A stretch of 64,000 bases of DNA from an uncultured Clostridia bacterium (GCA_947632035.1 CANRNR010000009.1:1-64000), one strand, 5' to 3'; positions 10,305-18,880 are shown, numbered from the stretch's first letter. Numbers and translations: made by a program. The notes: generated from the letters alone by a model not told the origin.

Positions 10305-10378
10305 GCAAAAAAACAACTAAGAAAAATTAAATAATATATAACTAAAAAATAGCTAAGTAAATAATAACTAAGAAAAAT

Positions 10379-10407
10379 AAAGATTCTTGTAATAAAAAAG
10401 AATCTTT
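10379..10407 (+). terminator. Terminator of the tig-clpP-clpX region
   Basis: Stem AAAGATTCTT / AAGAATCTTT, followed by ATTTTTATTTT. Confidence 0.8.
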
Positions 10408-10491
10408 ATTTTTATTTTATTGCTAATCTTTTATATTTGTGATAGGATAATAAGAAAATTATAGAAAGTAGTTTTATAGGAAGTAATAATA

Positions 10492-11109
10492 ATGGGAGAA
10501 TATTCTAATAAAAAACAAATTGTAATATTTGGAGGTTGCTTTAATCCGCCACTTAATTCGCATTTTTCGTTAGCACAACAAATAGTAAATGAATACAGTC
10601 AAGTTGAAAAAGTTATATTTGTACCTGTAAATAGCAAATATCAAAAAATAGATTTAATTAGTAATGAACATAGGTATAATATGTTACAATTAGTTTGCAA
10701 TAAAAATGAGAAGTTTGAAGTATCTCCAATGGAAATAGAAAGCGATAGACCACTTTATACTATTGAAACCTTAACTGCATTTCAAGAAAAATATCCAGAA
10801 TATGAAATAGCTTTTACAACAGGAAGTGATAATTTAAAAGAAATAGACACATGGAAAAATGCTAGTTTACTTCTAAAAAATTTCAAAATATATGTTTTGC
10901 AAAGAGCAGAAGACAGTATAGAAAAAATTATAGAAAAGAATCCGTTTTTAAGAGAAAACAAGCAAAGCTTTATTCAAACTAAAATTAATATCAGAACCAA
11001 TTTAAGTTCTACATATGTAAGAAATTGTATTAAAGAAGGAAAAAGTATTAATTACTTAGCACCAGAAGAAATTATTAGCTACATAGAAAAAAATAATTTA
11101 TACAAATAG
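10492..11109 (+). CDS. nadD: Nicotinate-nucleotide adenylyltransferase
   Basis: Adenylates nicotinate mononucleotide in NAD synthesis. The nucleotidyltransferase fold is shown by GGCFNPPLNSH near residues 14-24 (the [T/H]xGH-type motif, with NSH in place of the usual HxGH). Also present are TGSDNLKEIDTW near 113-124, typical of NadD/NMNAT, and the late S-S-T-Y-V-R motif near 178-183 (the ISSTxIR equivalent). The 205-residue length is normal. It is followed 44 bases later by nadE, the next step of the pathway, so the two form a NAD unit. Confidence 0.85.
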   Translation: MGEYSNKKQIVIFGGCFNPPLNSHFSLAQQIVNEYSQVEKVIFVPVNSKYQKIDLISNEHRYNMLQLVCNKNEKFEVSPMEIESDRPLYTIETLTAFQEKYPEYEIAFTTGSDNLKEIDTWKNASLLLKNFKIYVLQRAEDSIEKIIEKNPFLRENKQSFIQTKINIRTNLSSTYVRNCIKEGKSINYLAPEEIISYIEKNNLYK

Positions 11110-11153
11110 AGCCATTCTACAATCAAATTTATATAGAAAGGAATATAAGTATT

Positions 11154-11918
11154 ATGCTAGAAAAAGAAATATTAGAAAAAGAAGCACAAAATGCAATTAA
11201 TTGGATTAAAGAATATGTACAAAACTCTGGAGCAAAAGGTATTGTAATAGGAAATAGTGGTGGAAAAGATTCAGCTACAGTACTTGCAATGGCAGTAAAA
11301 GCTATTGGAAAAGAAAAGGTGATTTCTGTATTTATGCCATGCCATTCTGTACAAAGCGATTGGGAAGATGCAAAGATAGCATCAGAAGCTTTTGGAGTAG
11401 AATTAATAAAAGTAGATTTGACTTCTGGATATGAACAAATAATAAATGAAATAAATGATAGTTTAAATATGCAAGTGTCAAAAGAGGCTACTATTAACAT
11501 TAAGCCTAGATTAAGAATGAGTAGTTTATATGCAATTGCACAAACTTTGAATTATTTAGTAATTGGAACTGGTAACTTATGCGAAGCTATGGTTGGTTAT
11601 ACTACAAAATGGGGAGATAATAGTTCTGACTTTAATCCTATTGGAAATTTTACAGTAGAAGAAGTATTACAAATAGGAAAGATTTTAGGGGTTCCAGAAA
11701 GAATATTAAATAAAGAACCAAATGACGGACTAGGTGGACAAACAGATGAAGAAAAAATGGGAATAACATATAAACAAATTTCGGAAGTTATAGAAACAGG
11801 AAAAACAGAAAGCAAAAAAGCACAAGACGAAATCATAAGAAGATTTAAAGCTTCTAGCCATAAAAGAAGGTTAGTACCAATATATACATTTGAAAGAAAA
11901 AACTTTTTACTAAATTAG
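11154..11918 (+). CDS. nadE: Ammonia-dependent NAD synthetase
   Basis: Converts nicotinate adenine dinucleotide to NAD using ammonia and ATP. The PP-loop GNSGGKDSA is near residues 36-44. The conserved acceptor region GTGNLCEAMVGY(T/Y)TKWGD is near 139-155. There is no glutaminase domain, so ammonia rather than glutamine is the likely donor. The 254-residue length fits. The C-terminus carries KASSHKRRLVP, the usual substrate-binding end of the family. The start ATG 11154 follows AAAGGAAT. It ends a probable nadD-nadE transcript. Confidence 0.93.
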   Translation: MLEKEILEKEAQNAINWIKEYVQNSGAKGIVIGNSGGKDSATVLAMAVKAIGKEKVISVFMPCHSVQSDWEDAKIASEAFGVELIKVDLTSGYEQIINEINDSLNMQVSKEATINIKPRLRMSSLYAIAQTLNYLVIGTGNLCEAMVGYTTKWGDNSSDFNPIGNFTVEEVLQIGKILGVPERILNKEPNDGLGGQTDEEKMGITYKQISEVIETGKTESKKAQDEIIRRFKASSHKRRLVPIYTFERKNFLLN

Positions 11919-12060
11919 TATTAATTATCTTTAAAATTAATATAAAATGTTTTTAAAATTAATATGAAATGTTTTATTAGATTAACATTAATGCTTTTAA
12001 AATTAACATGAAGAATTCTCTTAAATCACATTAAGTGAAAAATAAAATGCAATTTATTTA

Positions 12061-12108
12061 AAAAATGTCAAAAATTTGTTTGACATTTTTTTGTTTGTAT
12101 GATATTAT
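12061..12108 (+). promoter_or_regulatory. lexA promoter embedded in a hairpin
   Basis: TTGACA (12080-12085), a 17-base spacer and TATTAT (12103-12108) form a strong promoter. The -35 box is part of the right arm of an inverted repeat (AAAAATGTCAAA at 12061-12072 against TTTGACATTTTT at 12079-12090). That repeat also looks like the nadE terminator because a T-run follows. Confidence 0.75.
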
Positions 12109-12125
12109 AAAAAAGGATAAAACAA

Positions 12126-12142
12126 ATGGTTGTAAGAACCAT
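12126..12142. promoter_or_regulatory. Palindrome in the lexA leader, possible operator
   Basis: ATGGTT-GTAAG-AACCAT, just downstream of the lexA transcription start. It is not the usual Firmicutes SOS box (GAAC-N4-GTTC), so the assignment to LexA autoregulation is only an inference from position. Confidence 0.35.
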
Positions 12143-12173
12143 CAAAAATATAAAAAATAAGGAGTGATGTATT

Positions 12174-12836
12174 TTGGCTAGAAAAAAGGATCCAAATGTA
12201 ATAAATAAAAGAGAAAAAGCAATATTAAAATTTATTGAAAAACAAGTAAATGAAAAAGGATATGCACCATCAGTTAGAGAAATAGGAAAAGCAGTAGGAT
12301 TAAAATCTACAGCAACAGTACATGGTTATTTAGCAAAACTTTCTGAAAAAGGATATATCAAAAAAGAAGATCAAAAAGGTAGAACTTTACGTTTGCTAAA
12401 AGGTGGAGACGGAGAGCCAGTAGAAAAAAGACAAGAAAACAAAAATTATTATACAGGAAAAGAAATGGTAGAAGTGCCAGTTATAGGAAAAATTACAGCA
12501 GGAGAACCAATACTTGCAGTAGAAAATATTACAGATACTTTCCCAATTCCAATTGATTTTGTAGGAAATAGTGAAAGTTTCATGCTTACAGTTCGTGGAG
12601 AAAGTATGATAGAAGCTGGTATTTTAAATGGAGATTATATTTTAGTAAAAAAACAAAATACAGCAAACAACGGAGAAATAGTAGTTGCTTTAATCGGAGA
12701 TGAGGCAACGGTAAAAACATTCTATAAAGAAAAAGATCACATCAGATTGCAACCTCAAAATAGCACAATGGACCCAATAATAGTTCCAACTTGTGATATT
12801 CTAGGAAAAGTTGCAGGTGTATTTAGAAAAATTTAA
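12174..12836 (+). CDS. lexA: LexA repressor
   Basis: Represses SOS genes and self-cleaves when activated by RecA. The N-terminal winged helix is present (SVREIGKAVGLKSTATVHGYL near 33-53). The self-cleavage site is A109-G110 in ITAGEP, with catalytic S144 (RGESM) and K181 (ATVKTF). The 220-residue length fits. The start is TTG 12174 after GGAGTGAT; the nearby ATG at 12167 is out of frame. Transcribed from the strong promoter at 12080-12108. No other clear SOS operator was found in the window. Confidence 0.95.
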   Translation: MARKKDPNVINKREKAILKFIEKQVNEKGYAPSVREIGKAVGLKSTATVHGYLAKLSEKGYIKKEDQKGRTLRLLKGGDGEPVEKRQENKNYYTGKEMVEVPVIGKITAGEPILAVENITDTFPIPIDFVGNSESFMLTVRGESMIEAGILNGDYILVKKQNTANNGEIVVALIGDEATVKTFYKEKDHIRLQPQNSTMDPIIVPTCDILGKVAGVFRKI

Positions 12837-12929
12837 ACTGTATAATAATATAATAATGTATAGTTTAAAACAAACTACGTAAAAACTAATAGATTAAAAA
12901 AATAATAAATAAAAATGGGGGAAAAAATT

Positions 12930-13448
12930 ATGCCTTACATGGACATATGGATGTATAATAGCAGACCCAGAATGAGAGTGTTTTTATGTTATTTGTTAAT
13001 ATTTGTAGCATTTTTCATATTTTCAGATGTAATGATTTTCTTTTATACAAAATCATTATATAAACCAATAGAAAATTATGAAGTATTAGTAACTACACCA
13101 CAAATAACAGTAACACTAGCAGAAGCATCAAATGTAAATGGAAACTTAAAGGGAGCTATTAAAAACAATACAAATGAAACAATGGAAAATCAATATATAA
13201 AATTTGAATTTTATTCTCCAAGAGATGTAAAAATGGGAACAAAATACATAGAAGTAGGTACTTTAAACCCAGAAGAAGAAAAGCAATATGAATTTGGCTT
13301 TAAGTTCGATAAAATTAGTACAGTAAAAATAAGTACAGCAACTGCAGAAGAGGTGGCAAGTGCTACTACGGAAGAGTTAGAAATACTTCCTACATTTGGT
13401 CCTGCAGGTTTACTTAGTGCAATTATTTTAGGATATTTCTTCTTATAA
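12930..13448 (+). CDS. Membrane-anchored protein with a FxLYD-like extracytoplasmic domain
   Basis: I do not recognise the family with certainty. The start ATG 12930 follows GGGGG (12917-12921); the ATG at 12915 overlaps that site. There is one strong membrane segment near residues 17-42 (VFLCYLLIFVAFFIFSDVMIFF). A beta-rich domain follows, with TVTLAEAS, GNLKGAIKNNTNE and KFEFYSPRDVKMGT, a pattern like FxLYD domains, in which a new amino acid contact surface is built from short strands. A second hydrophobic stretch ends the protein (GPAGLLSAIILGYFFL). It lies between lexA and mreB and is possibly an envelope factor. Confidence 0.7.
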   Translation: MPYMDIWMYNSRPRMRVFLCYLLIFVAFFIFSDVMIFFYTKSLYKPIENYEVLVTTPQITVTLAEASNVNGNLKGAIKNNTNETMENQYIKFEFYSPRDVKMGTKYIEVGTLNPEEEKQYEFGFKFDKISTVKISTATAEEVASATTEELEILPTFGPAGLLSAIILGYFFL

Positions 13449-13483
13449 AGAATAAATATGTAATTTAGATATATAATTATAAT

Positions 13484-13586
13484 AAGAACCTCACCCACCA
13501 TCACAATCAAAGATTGTAGGTGGGTCCCGAGAACCTTGTTGTTTCACAATAAAAATTACCTTAGACAAGAAGTTTAAGGTAATTTT
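13484..13586 (+). ncRNA. Structured RNA candidate upstream of mreB (6S-like features, uncertain)
   Basis: A two-part hairpin at 13491-13526 (ACCCACC / GGTGGGT, then CAATC / GATTG) is followed by CCCGAGAACC. Then comes a perfect 12-bp hairpin at 13552-13586 (AAAATTACCTTA / TAAGGTAATTTT). TATAAT-like sequences at 13472-13483 could start it. The GGTGGGTCCCGAGAACC stretch resembles the 3' half of 6S RNA, but I cannot pair the expected outer stem. It could equally be two terminators. It fills most of the 13449-13662 gap. Confidence 0.35.
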
Positions 13587-13662
13587 GCGTTAAGCAAAAA
13601 ATTAAATGTAATTTTGTAAAGTAAATTTCAATTCAATTTTTCAAAAAAATCAATAAAATAGA

Positions 13663-13708
13663 TTGCTATTTTTACAGACTTGTAATATAATTGTAACATA
13701 ATTGTAAC
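13663..13708 (+). promoter_or_regulatory. mreB promoter with three WalR-type half-sites
   Basis: TTGCTA (13663-13668), a 17-base spacer and TATAAT (13686-13691). Overlapping it are TGTAAT (13681-13686), TGTAAC (13692-13697) and TGTAAC (13703-13708), each separated by ATAAT. This is the WalR/YycF pattern TGTWAH-N5-TGTWAH repeated in three 11-bp steps. Confidence 0.7.
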
Positions 13709-13744
13709 AAAAACGAAATGAAAATTCTGAAAGGAAGATGCAAA

Positions 13745-14746
13745 ATGTTTAAGTATGGCCAAGATATAGGAATTGACCTAGGAACAGCAACCGTTATCGC
13801 TTATGCAAAAGGTAAAGGTATTGTTTTAAGAGAGCCATCTGTTGTGGCAGTTGATAGCAATACAGGAGATGTTTTAGCAGTTGGAAAAGAAGCAAGAAGA
13901 ATGTTAGGAAGAACACCAGGAAATATAGTTGCAACAAGACCACTTAAAGATGGGGTTATATCAAACTATACAGTAACAGAAAAAATGCTTAAATATTTCA
14001 TTAACCGTATTTGTGGTAAATTTATTTTTGCTCCAAGAGTAATGATTTGCATTCCTTCTCAAGTAACAGAAGTTGAGAAAAAGGCAGTAATAGATGCTGC
14101 ATCACAAGCAGGGGCAAGAAAAGTATATTTAATAGAAGAACCAATAGCAGCTGCTATTGGTGCAGGAATTGACATTTCAAGACCATGTGGAAACATGGTA
14201 GTAGATATCGGTGGTGGAACTACTGATATAGCAGTTATTTCATTAGGAGGCTCTGTTGTTAGTTCTTCACTTAAAGTTGCAGGGGACAAGTTTGACGAAG
14301 CAATAGTACGTTATATTAAGAAAAAATATAATGTTATAATTGGAGAAAGAACTGCAGAAGACTTAAAAATAAATATAGGTTGTGTATATCCTAAAATACA
14401 AGACGTGGAAATGGATATTAGAGGTAGGGATTTAGTAACAGGACTTCCAAGTACAATTACAATTCATTCTAGTGAAATGCTAGAGGCTTTAATAGAACCA
14501 GCTATGATGGTAGTAGATGCAGTACATGGAGTGTTAGAAAAAACACCTCCTGAACTTGCAGCAGATATTAGTGATAGAGGTATTTACATGACTGGTGGTG
14601 GCTGTTTAATTGATGGTTTAGATAAACTTTTGCAAGAACAAACCGGAATTAATGTAATGATAGCACAAGATGCCATTTCATGTGTAGCTCTAGGAACTGG
14701 TAAAGCACTAGACAATCTAGATGTTCTAGATGCAAAAAGAAGGTAA
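13745..14746 (+). CDS. mreB: Rod-shape-determining protein MreB/Mbl family
   Basis: A bacterial actin that organises lateral wall synthesis. The start is ATG 13745 (MFKYGQDIGIDLG), seven bases after AAGGAAG; ATG 13718 lies upstream of that site. The phosphate-1 motif is DIGIDLGTATV (residues 7-17), and phosphate-2 is VDIGGGTTDIAV near 158-169. The adenosine motif MTGGGCLIDGL is near 281-291. The 333-residue length fits. It stands alone, without mreC or mreD, so it could be the Mbl or MreBH paralogue. The WalR-type promoter suits control by cell-wall status. Confidence 0.92.
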   Translation: MFKYGQDIGIDLGTATVIAYAKGKGIVLREPSVVAVDSNTGDVLAVGKEARRMLGRTPGNIVATRPLKDGVISNYTVTEKMLKYFINRICGKFIFAPRVMICIPSQVTEVEKKAVIDAASQAGARKVYLIEEPIAAAIGAGIDISRPCGNMVVDIGGGTTDIAVISLGGSVVSSSLKVAGDKFDEAIVRYIKKKYNVIIGERTAEDLKINIGCVYPKIQDVEMDIRGRDLVTGLPSTITIHSSEMLEALIEPAMMVVDAVHGVLEKTPPELAADISDRGIYMTGGGCLIDGLDKLLQEQTGINVMIAQDAISCVALGTGKALDNLDVLDAKRR

Positions 14747-14762
14747 GGAAAACAAAAATAAG

Positions 14763-14792
14763 TAGTGATTAGAAGCAACATTTTAATCACTA
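14763..14792 (+). terminator. mreB terminator
   Basis: Stem TAGTGATTA / TTAATCACTA followed by TTTATTTTTAT. Confidence 0.75.
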
Positions 14793-15002
14793 TTTATTTT
14801 TATAATTAATAGCTAAAATTAAAAAAGTGTAAATTATAATAGTCTATTTTTTAAAGTAAAATTAGTCAAAAAGTAATTTTTGAACAATGGGTCAGAATTT
14901 ATTTACACCTTGCATAATTTATTATAAAATTATATAATTATACATGTATGTGAGATATTATAAAACAAAAAGATATATATATAAGACATATTTTATACTA
15001 TA

Positions 15003-15042
15003 TTAACTTATTGTTTTATATAGTAAATACTAAATAAGTTAA
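15003..15042. promoter_or_regulatory. Nested inverted repeats, probable TetR operator
   Basis: Outer arms TTAACTTATT / AATAAGTTAA (exact complements, 20-base centre) enclose an inner palindrome TAGTA-AA-TACTA (15021-15032). It lies 80 bases before the TetR-family gene, where autoregulatory operators are usually found. The rest of the 14793-15121 gap is AT-rich with no other structure I can name. Confidence 0.45.
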
Positions 15043-15121
15043 TTATAAAAAAGTAAACTATAAATATAAAAAATAATAATAGCTAAATAAAATATAAGTA
15101 AAGAAGGAATGAAAGTTAAAG

Positions 15122-15691
15122 ATGAATAAGACAAAAAGAAAAATCTTTGAAGCATCAATGAAACTATTTGCAGAAAAAGGCTATGATGCTACTAGCATAG
15201 AAGAAATAACAGCAACTGTAGGTGTAGCTAAAGGAACTTTGTATTATCATTTTTCTAGTAAAGAAGAAATATTTAATTTCTTAATAGAAGAAGGTGTAAA
15301 GCTTTTAAAAAATAGCATTGCAATAAAAACAGGTAATTTAGAAAATTACTTAGATAAACTAAGGGCAATTGTTTTAATTCAAATTAAGATACTAGTAAAA
15401 TATGAAAGCTTTATAACTATTATTTTGAGTCAAATATGGGGAAATGACCCTAGAAGCCAAATGTGTAGAAAATATGTATTTGAATACATACAAATGATAG
15501 AAGAAATAGTTAAAGAAGGAATAAAAAGAGGAGAAATTATTGAAGGAGATGCAAACGTAATAGCATCTGGAATATTTGGTTTTATTTGTTCTAGCTTAAT
15601 ATACAAAATGAGACATGAAAGCGAAGAAATAGATATTGCTACATTAGATAAAGAAATAGAAAAATCATTTATAAGAAAATTAAAGAAATAA
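15122..15691 (+). CDS. TetR/AcrR family transcriptional regulator
   Basis: A 189-residue TetR-type repressor. The N-terminal helix-turn-helix is clear (KLFAEKGYDATSIEEI and GVAKGTLYYHFSSKEEIF, residues 12-55). The C-terminal ligand domain is divergent. It lies 52 bases upstream of an acyl-CoA synthetase gene in the same direction. This suggests control of fatty-acid activation, as for the FadR-type TetR regulators, with an acyl-CoA as plausible ligand (inference). A nested palindrome at 15003-15042 is a candidate operator. Confidence 0.88.
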   Translation: MNKTKRKIFEASMKLFAEKGYDATSIEEITATVGVAKGTLYYHFSSKEEIFNFLIEEGVKLLKNSIAIKTGNLENYLDKLRAIVLIQIKILVKYESFITIILSQIWGNDPRSQMCRKYVFEYIQMIEEIVKEGIKRGEIIEGDANVIASGIFGFICSSLIYKMRHESEEIDIATLDKEIEKSFIRKLKK

Positions 15692-15743
15692 AGTTATAAT
15701 TGAAAGGAGGGCATGTTAAAGCTAAAAGCTAACATGAACTAAA

Positions 15744-17615
15744 ATGAGAGGATTAAGAGATTTTAAAGTACCAAATTTTAAATTTCCAAAATTTAAAATG
15801 AAAGAATTATCAGAAATTGATGAAGTAAAGCTTGATTATGAAAAAATACAAAAAGCACATGAAGAAGAAAACAAAAAAGAATTAAAAAATTACACACCAA
15901 CCACTTATGAAACAATGCAAGAGGTTTTTTATCAAGCTACAAAAAAATATGCTGATAAGGAGTTCGTTTTAGAAAAATTTGATCCAAAGGGAAAATTTTC
16001 AGAAATAAAATATAGTCAATTTAAAGAAGATGTAATAGCTTTTGGAACAGCACTAATGAGAAAACTAAACTTAAATGAAAATCCAAGAATAGTTATTTTA
16101 AGTGAAACTACATATGATTGGTATGTATCATATATGACACTTCTTTGTGGAAACGGAATTGCAATCCCAACAGATAAAGAGCTTCCAGACAATGAACTTG
16201 AAAATGTTATTAAAAGATCAAGAGCAGATGTTGTAATATATTCAGAAAGAAAAGAAGACTCAGTTAAAAAAGTTTTACCAAATATTCCAAATGTAAAATA
16301 TTTTATAAAAATGTATTCAGAAGATGGAATAGATGGGAAAAATGTAGGAATGAATTACCTAATTCAAGAAGGTAAAGCATTAGTGAACAATGGTGATGAT
16401 GCATATTCTAGAATTAGAGTTATTCCAGATGAATTTAAGGTACTTTTGTTTACATCAGGAACAACATCAAGTGCAAAAGGTGTTATGCTATCTAGCCGTA
16501 ACTTAGCAGAAAATATCAATGCAGTTTCTGCGTATGTAAAACTATATCCAGAAGATAGATTCTTCTCAGTATTACCTTTACATCACACTTATGAATCAAC
16601 AATAGGCTTCTTGTTGCCACTTGCATGTGGTTCTTCAATAGCAGTTTGCCAAGGATTAAAACATATTGTACCAAACTTACAAGAAACAAAACCAACATGT
16701 ATGCTTGCAGTTCCACTATTAATTGAAAATTTGTATAGAAAAATAAATGCAAACATTAAGAAAAGCAAAAAAGATACTTTAGTAAATTCAATGATACACG
16801 TAACAAATGCTTTAAAAACAGTAGGTGTAGATATTAAGCGTAAAGTATTTGCAGAAATACATGAAAACTTAGGTGGAAAATTAAGAATTATAGTATCTGC
16901 TGCAGCACCAATAGATGCCAAAATTGGAAAATGGGTAGAAGATATAGGAATTATGTTTTTACAAGGATATGGTTTAACAGAAACAGCACCTATAGCAGCT
17001 CTAACACCTGAATTTCAGCCAAAGGTAGGTTCAGCAGGAAAAGCAGTATTTACTGCAGAACTTAAAATATCTTCACCAAATGAAAATGGAGAAGGAGAAG
17101 TTTTAATAAAAAGTCCTACTCTAATGCTTGGATATTATGAAGATGACGAATCAACAAATGATGTAATAGAAGTAATAGATGGAGAAAGATGGTTCCATTC
17201 AGGAGATATTGGATATCTAGATAAAGACGGATTTTTATATATAACAGGTAGAAGTAAAAATGTAATAGTAACTCAAAATGGTAAAAACATCTATCCAGAA
17301 GAAATAGAACTTTTATTATCACAAGTTCCAGAAATTAAAGAATGTATGGTATATGGAAAAGAAGACGAAGCAGATCCTACAAATAAAGAATTAATTATTT
17401 CAGCAAGAGTAATTCCAAACATGGAAGAAATAGAAGCAAAATATGGCAAAGAAATAAGTAAAGACGAAATAAAAAATATCATCTGGAACAAAATAAAAGA
17501 AGTAAATAAAAAGCTAACCTCTTATAAAGCAATAAAAAGTCTAGAAATAAAAGAAGATGAATTTGTAAAGACTACAACAATGAAGATTAAGCGTTATGAA
17601 GAATTAAAAAAATAA
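15744..17615 (+). CDS. AMP-binding long-chain acyl-CoA synthetase
   Basis: A 623-residue ANL-superfamily enzyme that activates carboxylic acids, probably fatty acids, with ATP and CoA. Motif A3 is LLFTSGTTSSAKG near 231-243. The HHTYES substrate region follows, then GYGLTETAPI near 410-419 and RWFHSGDIGYLDKDG near 489-503. The catalytic-lysine end TTTMKIKR is close to the C-terminus. A basic amphipathic N-terminus (VPNFKFPKFKMKE) may bind membrane. It is the longer of two related synthetases in the window (the other is at 31937-33664). It is likely co-transcribed with the upstream TetR gene. Confidence 0.9.
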   Translation: MRGLRDFKVPNFKFPKFKMKELSEIDEVKLDYEKIQKAHEEENKKELKNYTPTTYETMQEVFYQATKKYADKEFVLEKFDPKGKFSEIKYSQFKEDVIAFGTALMRKLNLNENPRIVILSETTYDWYVSYMTLLCGNGIAIPTDKELPDNELENVIKRSRADVVIYSERKEDSVKKVLPNIPNVKYFIKMYSEDGIDGKNVGMNYLIQEGKALVNNGDDAYSRIRVIPDEFKVLLFTSGTTSSAKGVMLSSRNLAENINAVSAYVKLYPEDRFFSVLPLHHTYESTIGFLLPLACGSSIAVCQGLKHIVPNLQETKPTCMLAVPLLIENLYRKINANIKKSKKDTLVNSMIHVTNALKTVGVDIKRKVFAEIHENLGGKLRIIVSAAAPIDAKIGKWVEDIGIMFLQGYGLTETAPIAALTPEFQPKVGSAGKAVFTAELKISSPNENGEGEVLIKSPTLMLGYYEDDESTNDVIEVIDGERWFHSGDIGYLDKDGFLYITGRSKNVIVTQNGKNIYPEEIELLLSQVPEIKECMVYGKEDEADPTNKELIISARVIPNMEEIEAKYGKEISKDEIKNIIWNKIKEVNKKLTSYKAIKSLEIKEDEFVKTTTMKIKRYEELKK

Positions 17616-17694
17616 TTACATTTCATAACTTAAAAATAATGTATTTTAATTTTAATTATATTTAAAAATAAATCGTAACAAAAAAATATAAAAA

Positions 17695-17754
17695 AAGATA
17701 AATTATTACAAAATTTATCTTGACTTCATAAAAATGTTGTAATAAAATTGTAGC
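17695..17754 (+). promoter_or_regulatory. Promoter with inverted repeat and WalR-like box
   Basis: TTGACT (17720-17725), a 17-base spacer and TAAAAT (17743-17748). An inverted repeat AAGATAAATT / AATTTATCTT (17695-17721) abuts the -35 box. TGTAAT (17738-17743), N5 and TGTAGC (17749-17754) overlap the -10 box in the same register as at mreB; the second half-site has one mismatch to TGTWAH. Confidence 0.6.
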
Positions 17755-17860
17755 AGAAAAAGTAAGATAATAGAAATCCTATTGTAGTTTTCTAAATAAA
17801 AATGCTAAAAATTACGACATAGGAGAAAATAAACATAGGACAAAGGAGGTAAGGTTTACA

Positions 17861-18733
17861 ATGTCTAGATCTGGCATAGTAAACGTGAGAATGGTAATCA
17901 CGGAAGAAAAAATTTTATCAAACATTGATAAAGTTCAAAAGTTAATCAATCCTAATAGTAAGAAGCAAATCATACAATTAGAAGAAGACGCTTACTTTAA
18001 GGATTTAATAGAGTCTATAAAAACATACTTAATAGAATATCCAAAAAAGAAAAACTTTCCAAAGAGTGTATATAAAGCAGCTTATGGATTAGTAGAATAT
18101 GCAACAAACCAATTCGAAGAAAATACAAAAAGAATAGAAGAATTAATTCGTCAAAGAGAAGCAAATATTTCGCTTGCTGGAGAATTAAGAGAAGTATTAT
18201 TCTCAGTTGAAAATAAAGATGATGACTGGAAAGATGCTATAAAAAACATTTCAAATGACTTTTCAGAAGATATAATAGATACATTAGGACTAATAGGAAG
18301 AACAAAATCAGAAACTTCGCAAAATTATCAAGATGCTGTAAAACTAATAAATGCAAGAATTGCCAACCTAGAATCTAACTTACATATTGAAATAGATATG
18401 GAAAGAATAGAAGATAGATCAAAAGCATTAAGCTATATAGGAATTGAAGTTGCAGATGCATTAAAGCTAATACCAGCACCACAAGAAGATGCAGAAGAAG
18501 AAATTACAACAGAAGATATTCAAGAAGAAACAGTAGCAACAGTAGCTAATGTAGCACCTACAACAGAAGATACAAAATATTTTGAACAAACAAGAGTAGA
18601 AGTTAAGCCAACTTTATGGGAAAGAATTAAAAATAGTAAAATTGTTAGAGCAATTAGTTATGTTATGAAGATTAGAGTAGTAGTTCAATTACCTGCACTT
18701 CCAGAAGGAAGAGGAGAAGATACTAATAACTAA
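17861..18733 (+). CDS. Helical protein of unknown function
   Basis: I do not recognise this 290-residue protein. Residues 1-200 are predicted mostly helical and charged (EEKILSNIDKVQKLINP, then TYLIEYPKKKNFPKS), suggesting a helical bundle or coiled coil. Residues 200-245 are an acidic, threonine-rich linker (QEDAEEEITTEDIQEE). The C-terminus is basic and hydrophobic (WERIKNSKIVRAISYVMKIR) and could be an amphipathic membrane anchor. The start ATG 17861 follows AAAGGAGGT. Its promoter shares the WalR-like layout of mreB, so a cell-envelope role is a reasonable guess. Confidence 0.8.
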   Translation: MSRSGIVNVRMVITEEKILSNIDKVQKLINPNSKKQIIQLEEDAYFKDLIESIKTYLIEYPKKKNFPKSVYKAAYGLVEYATNQFEENTKRIEELIRQREANISLAGELREVLFSVENKDDDWKDAIKNISNDFSEDIIDTLGLIGRTKSETSQNYQDAVKLINARIANLESNLHIEIDMERIEDRSKALSYIGIEVADALKLIPAPQEDAEEEITTEDIQEETVATVANVAPTTEDTKYFEQTRVEVKPTLWERIKNSKIVRAISYVMKIRVVVQLPALPEGRGEDTNN

Positions 18734-18766
18734 TAATAAAGCCTAATAAAATTAAGAAATCTTTAC

Positions 18767-18800
18767 AAAAGTGGTCTAAAATTTACTTTAGACCACTTTT
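18767..18800 (+). terminator. Strong rho-independent terminator
   Basis: A 14-bp stem AAAAGTGGTCTAAA / TTTAGACCACTTTT with a 6-base loop and a T-run. Confidence 0.9.
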
Positions 18801-18880
18801 TAGTTTAAATTACAAATGATAAATGATTAAGGTTATATTAGTAGATTTAGTATAATTTTATAAAAAATTTAAAACAAGTA

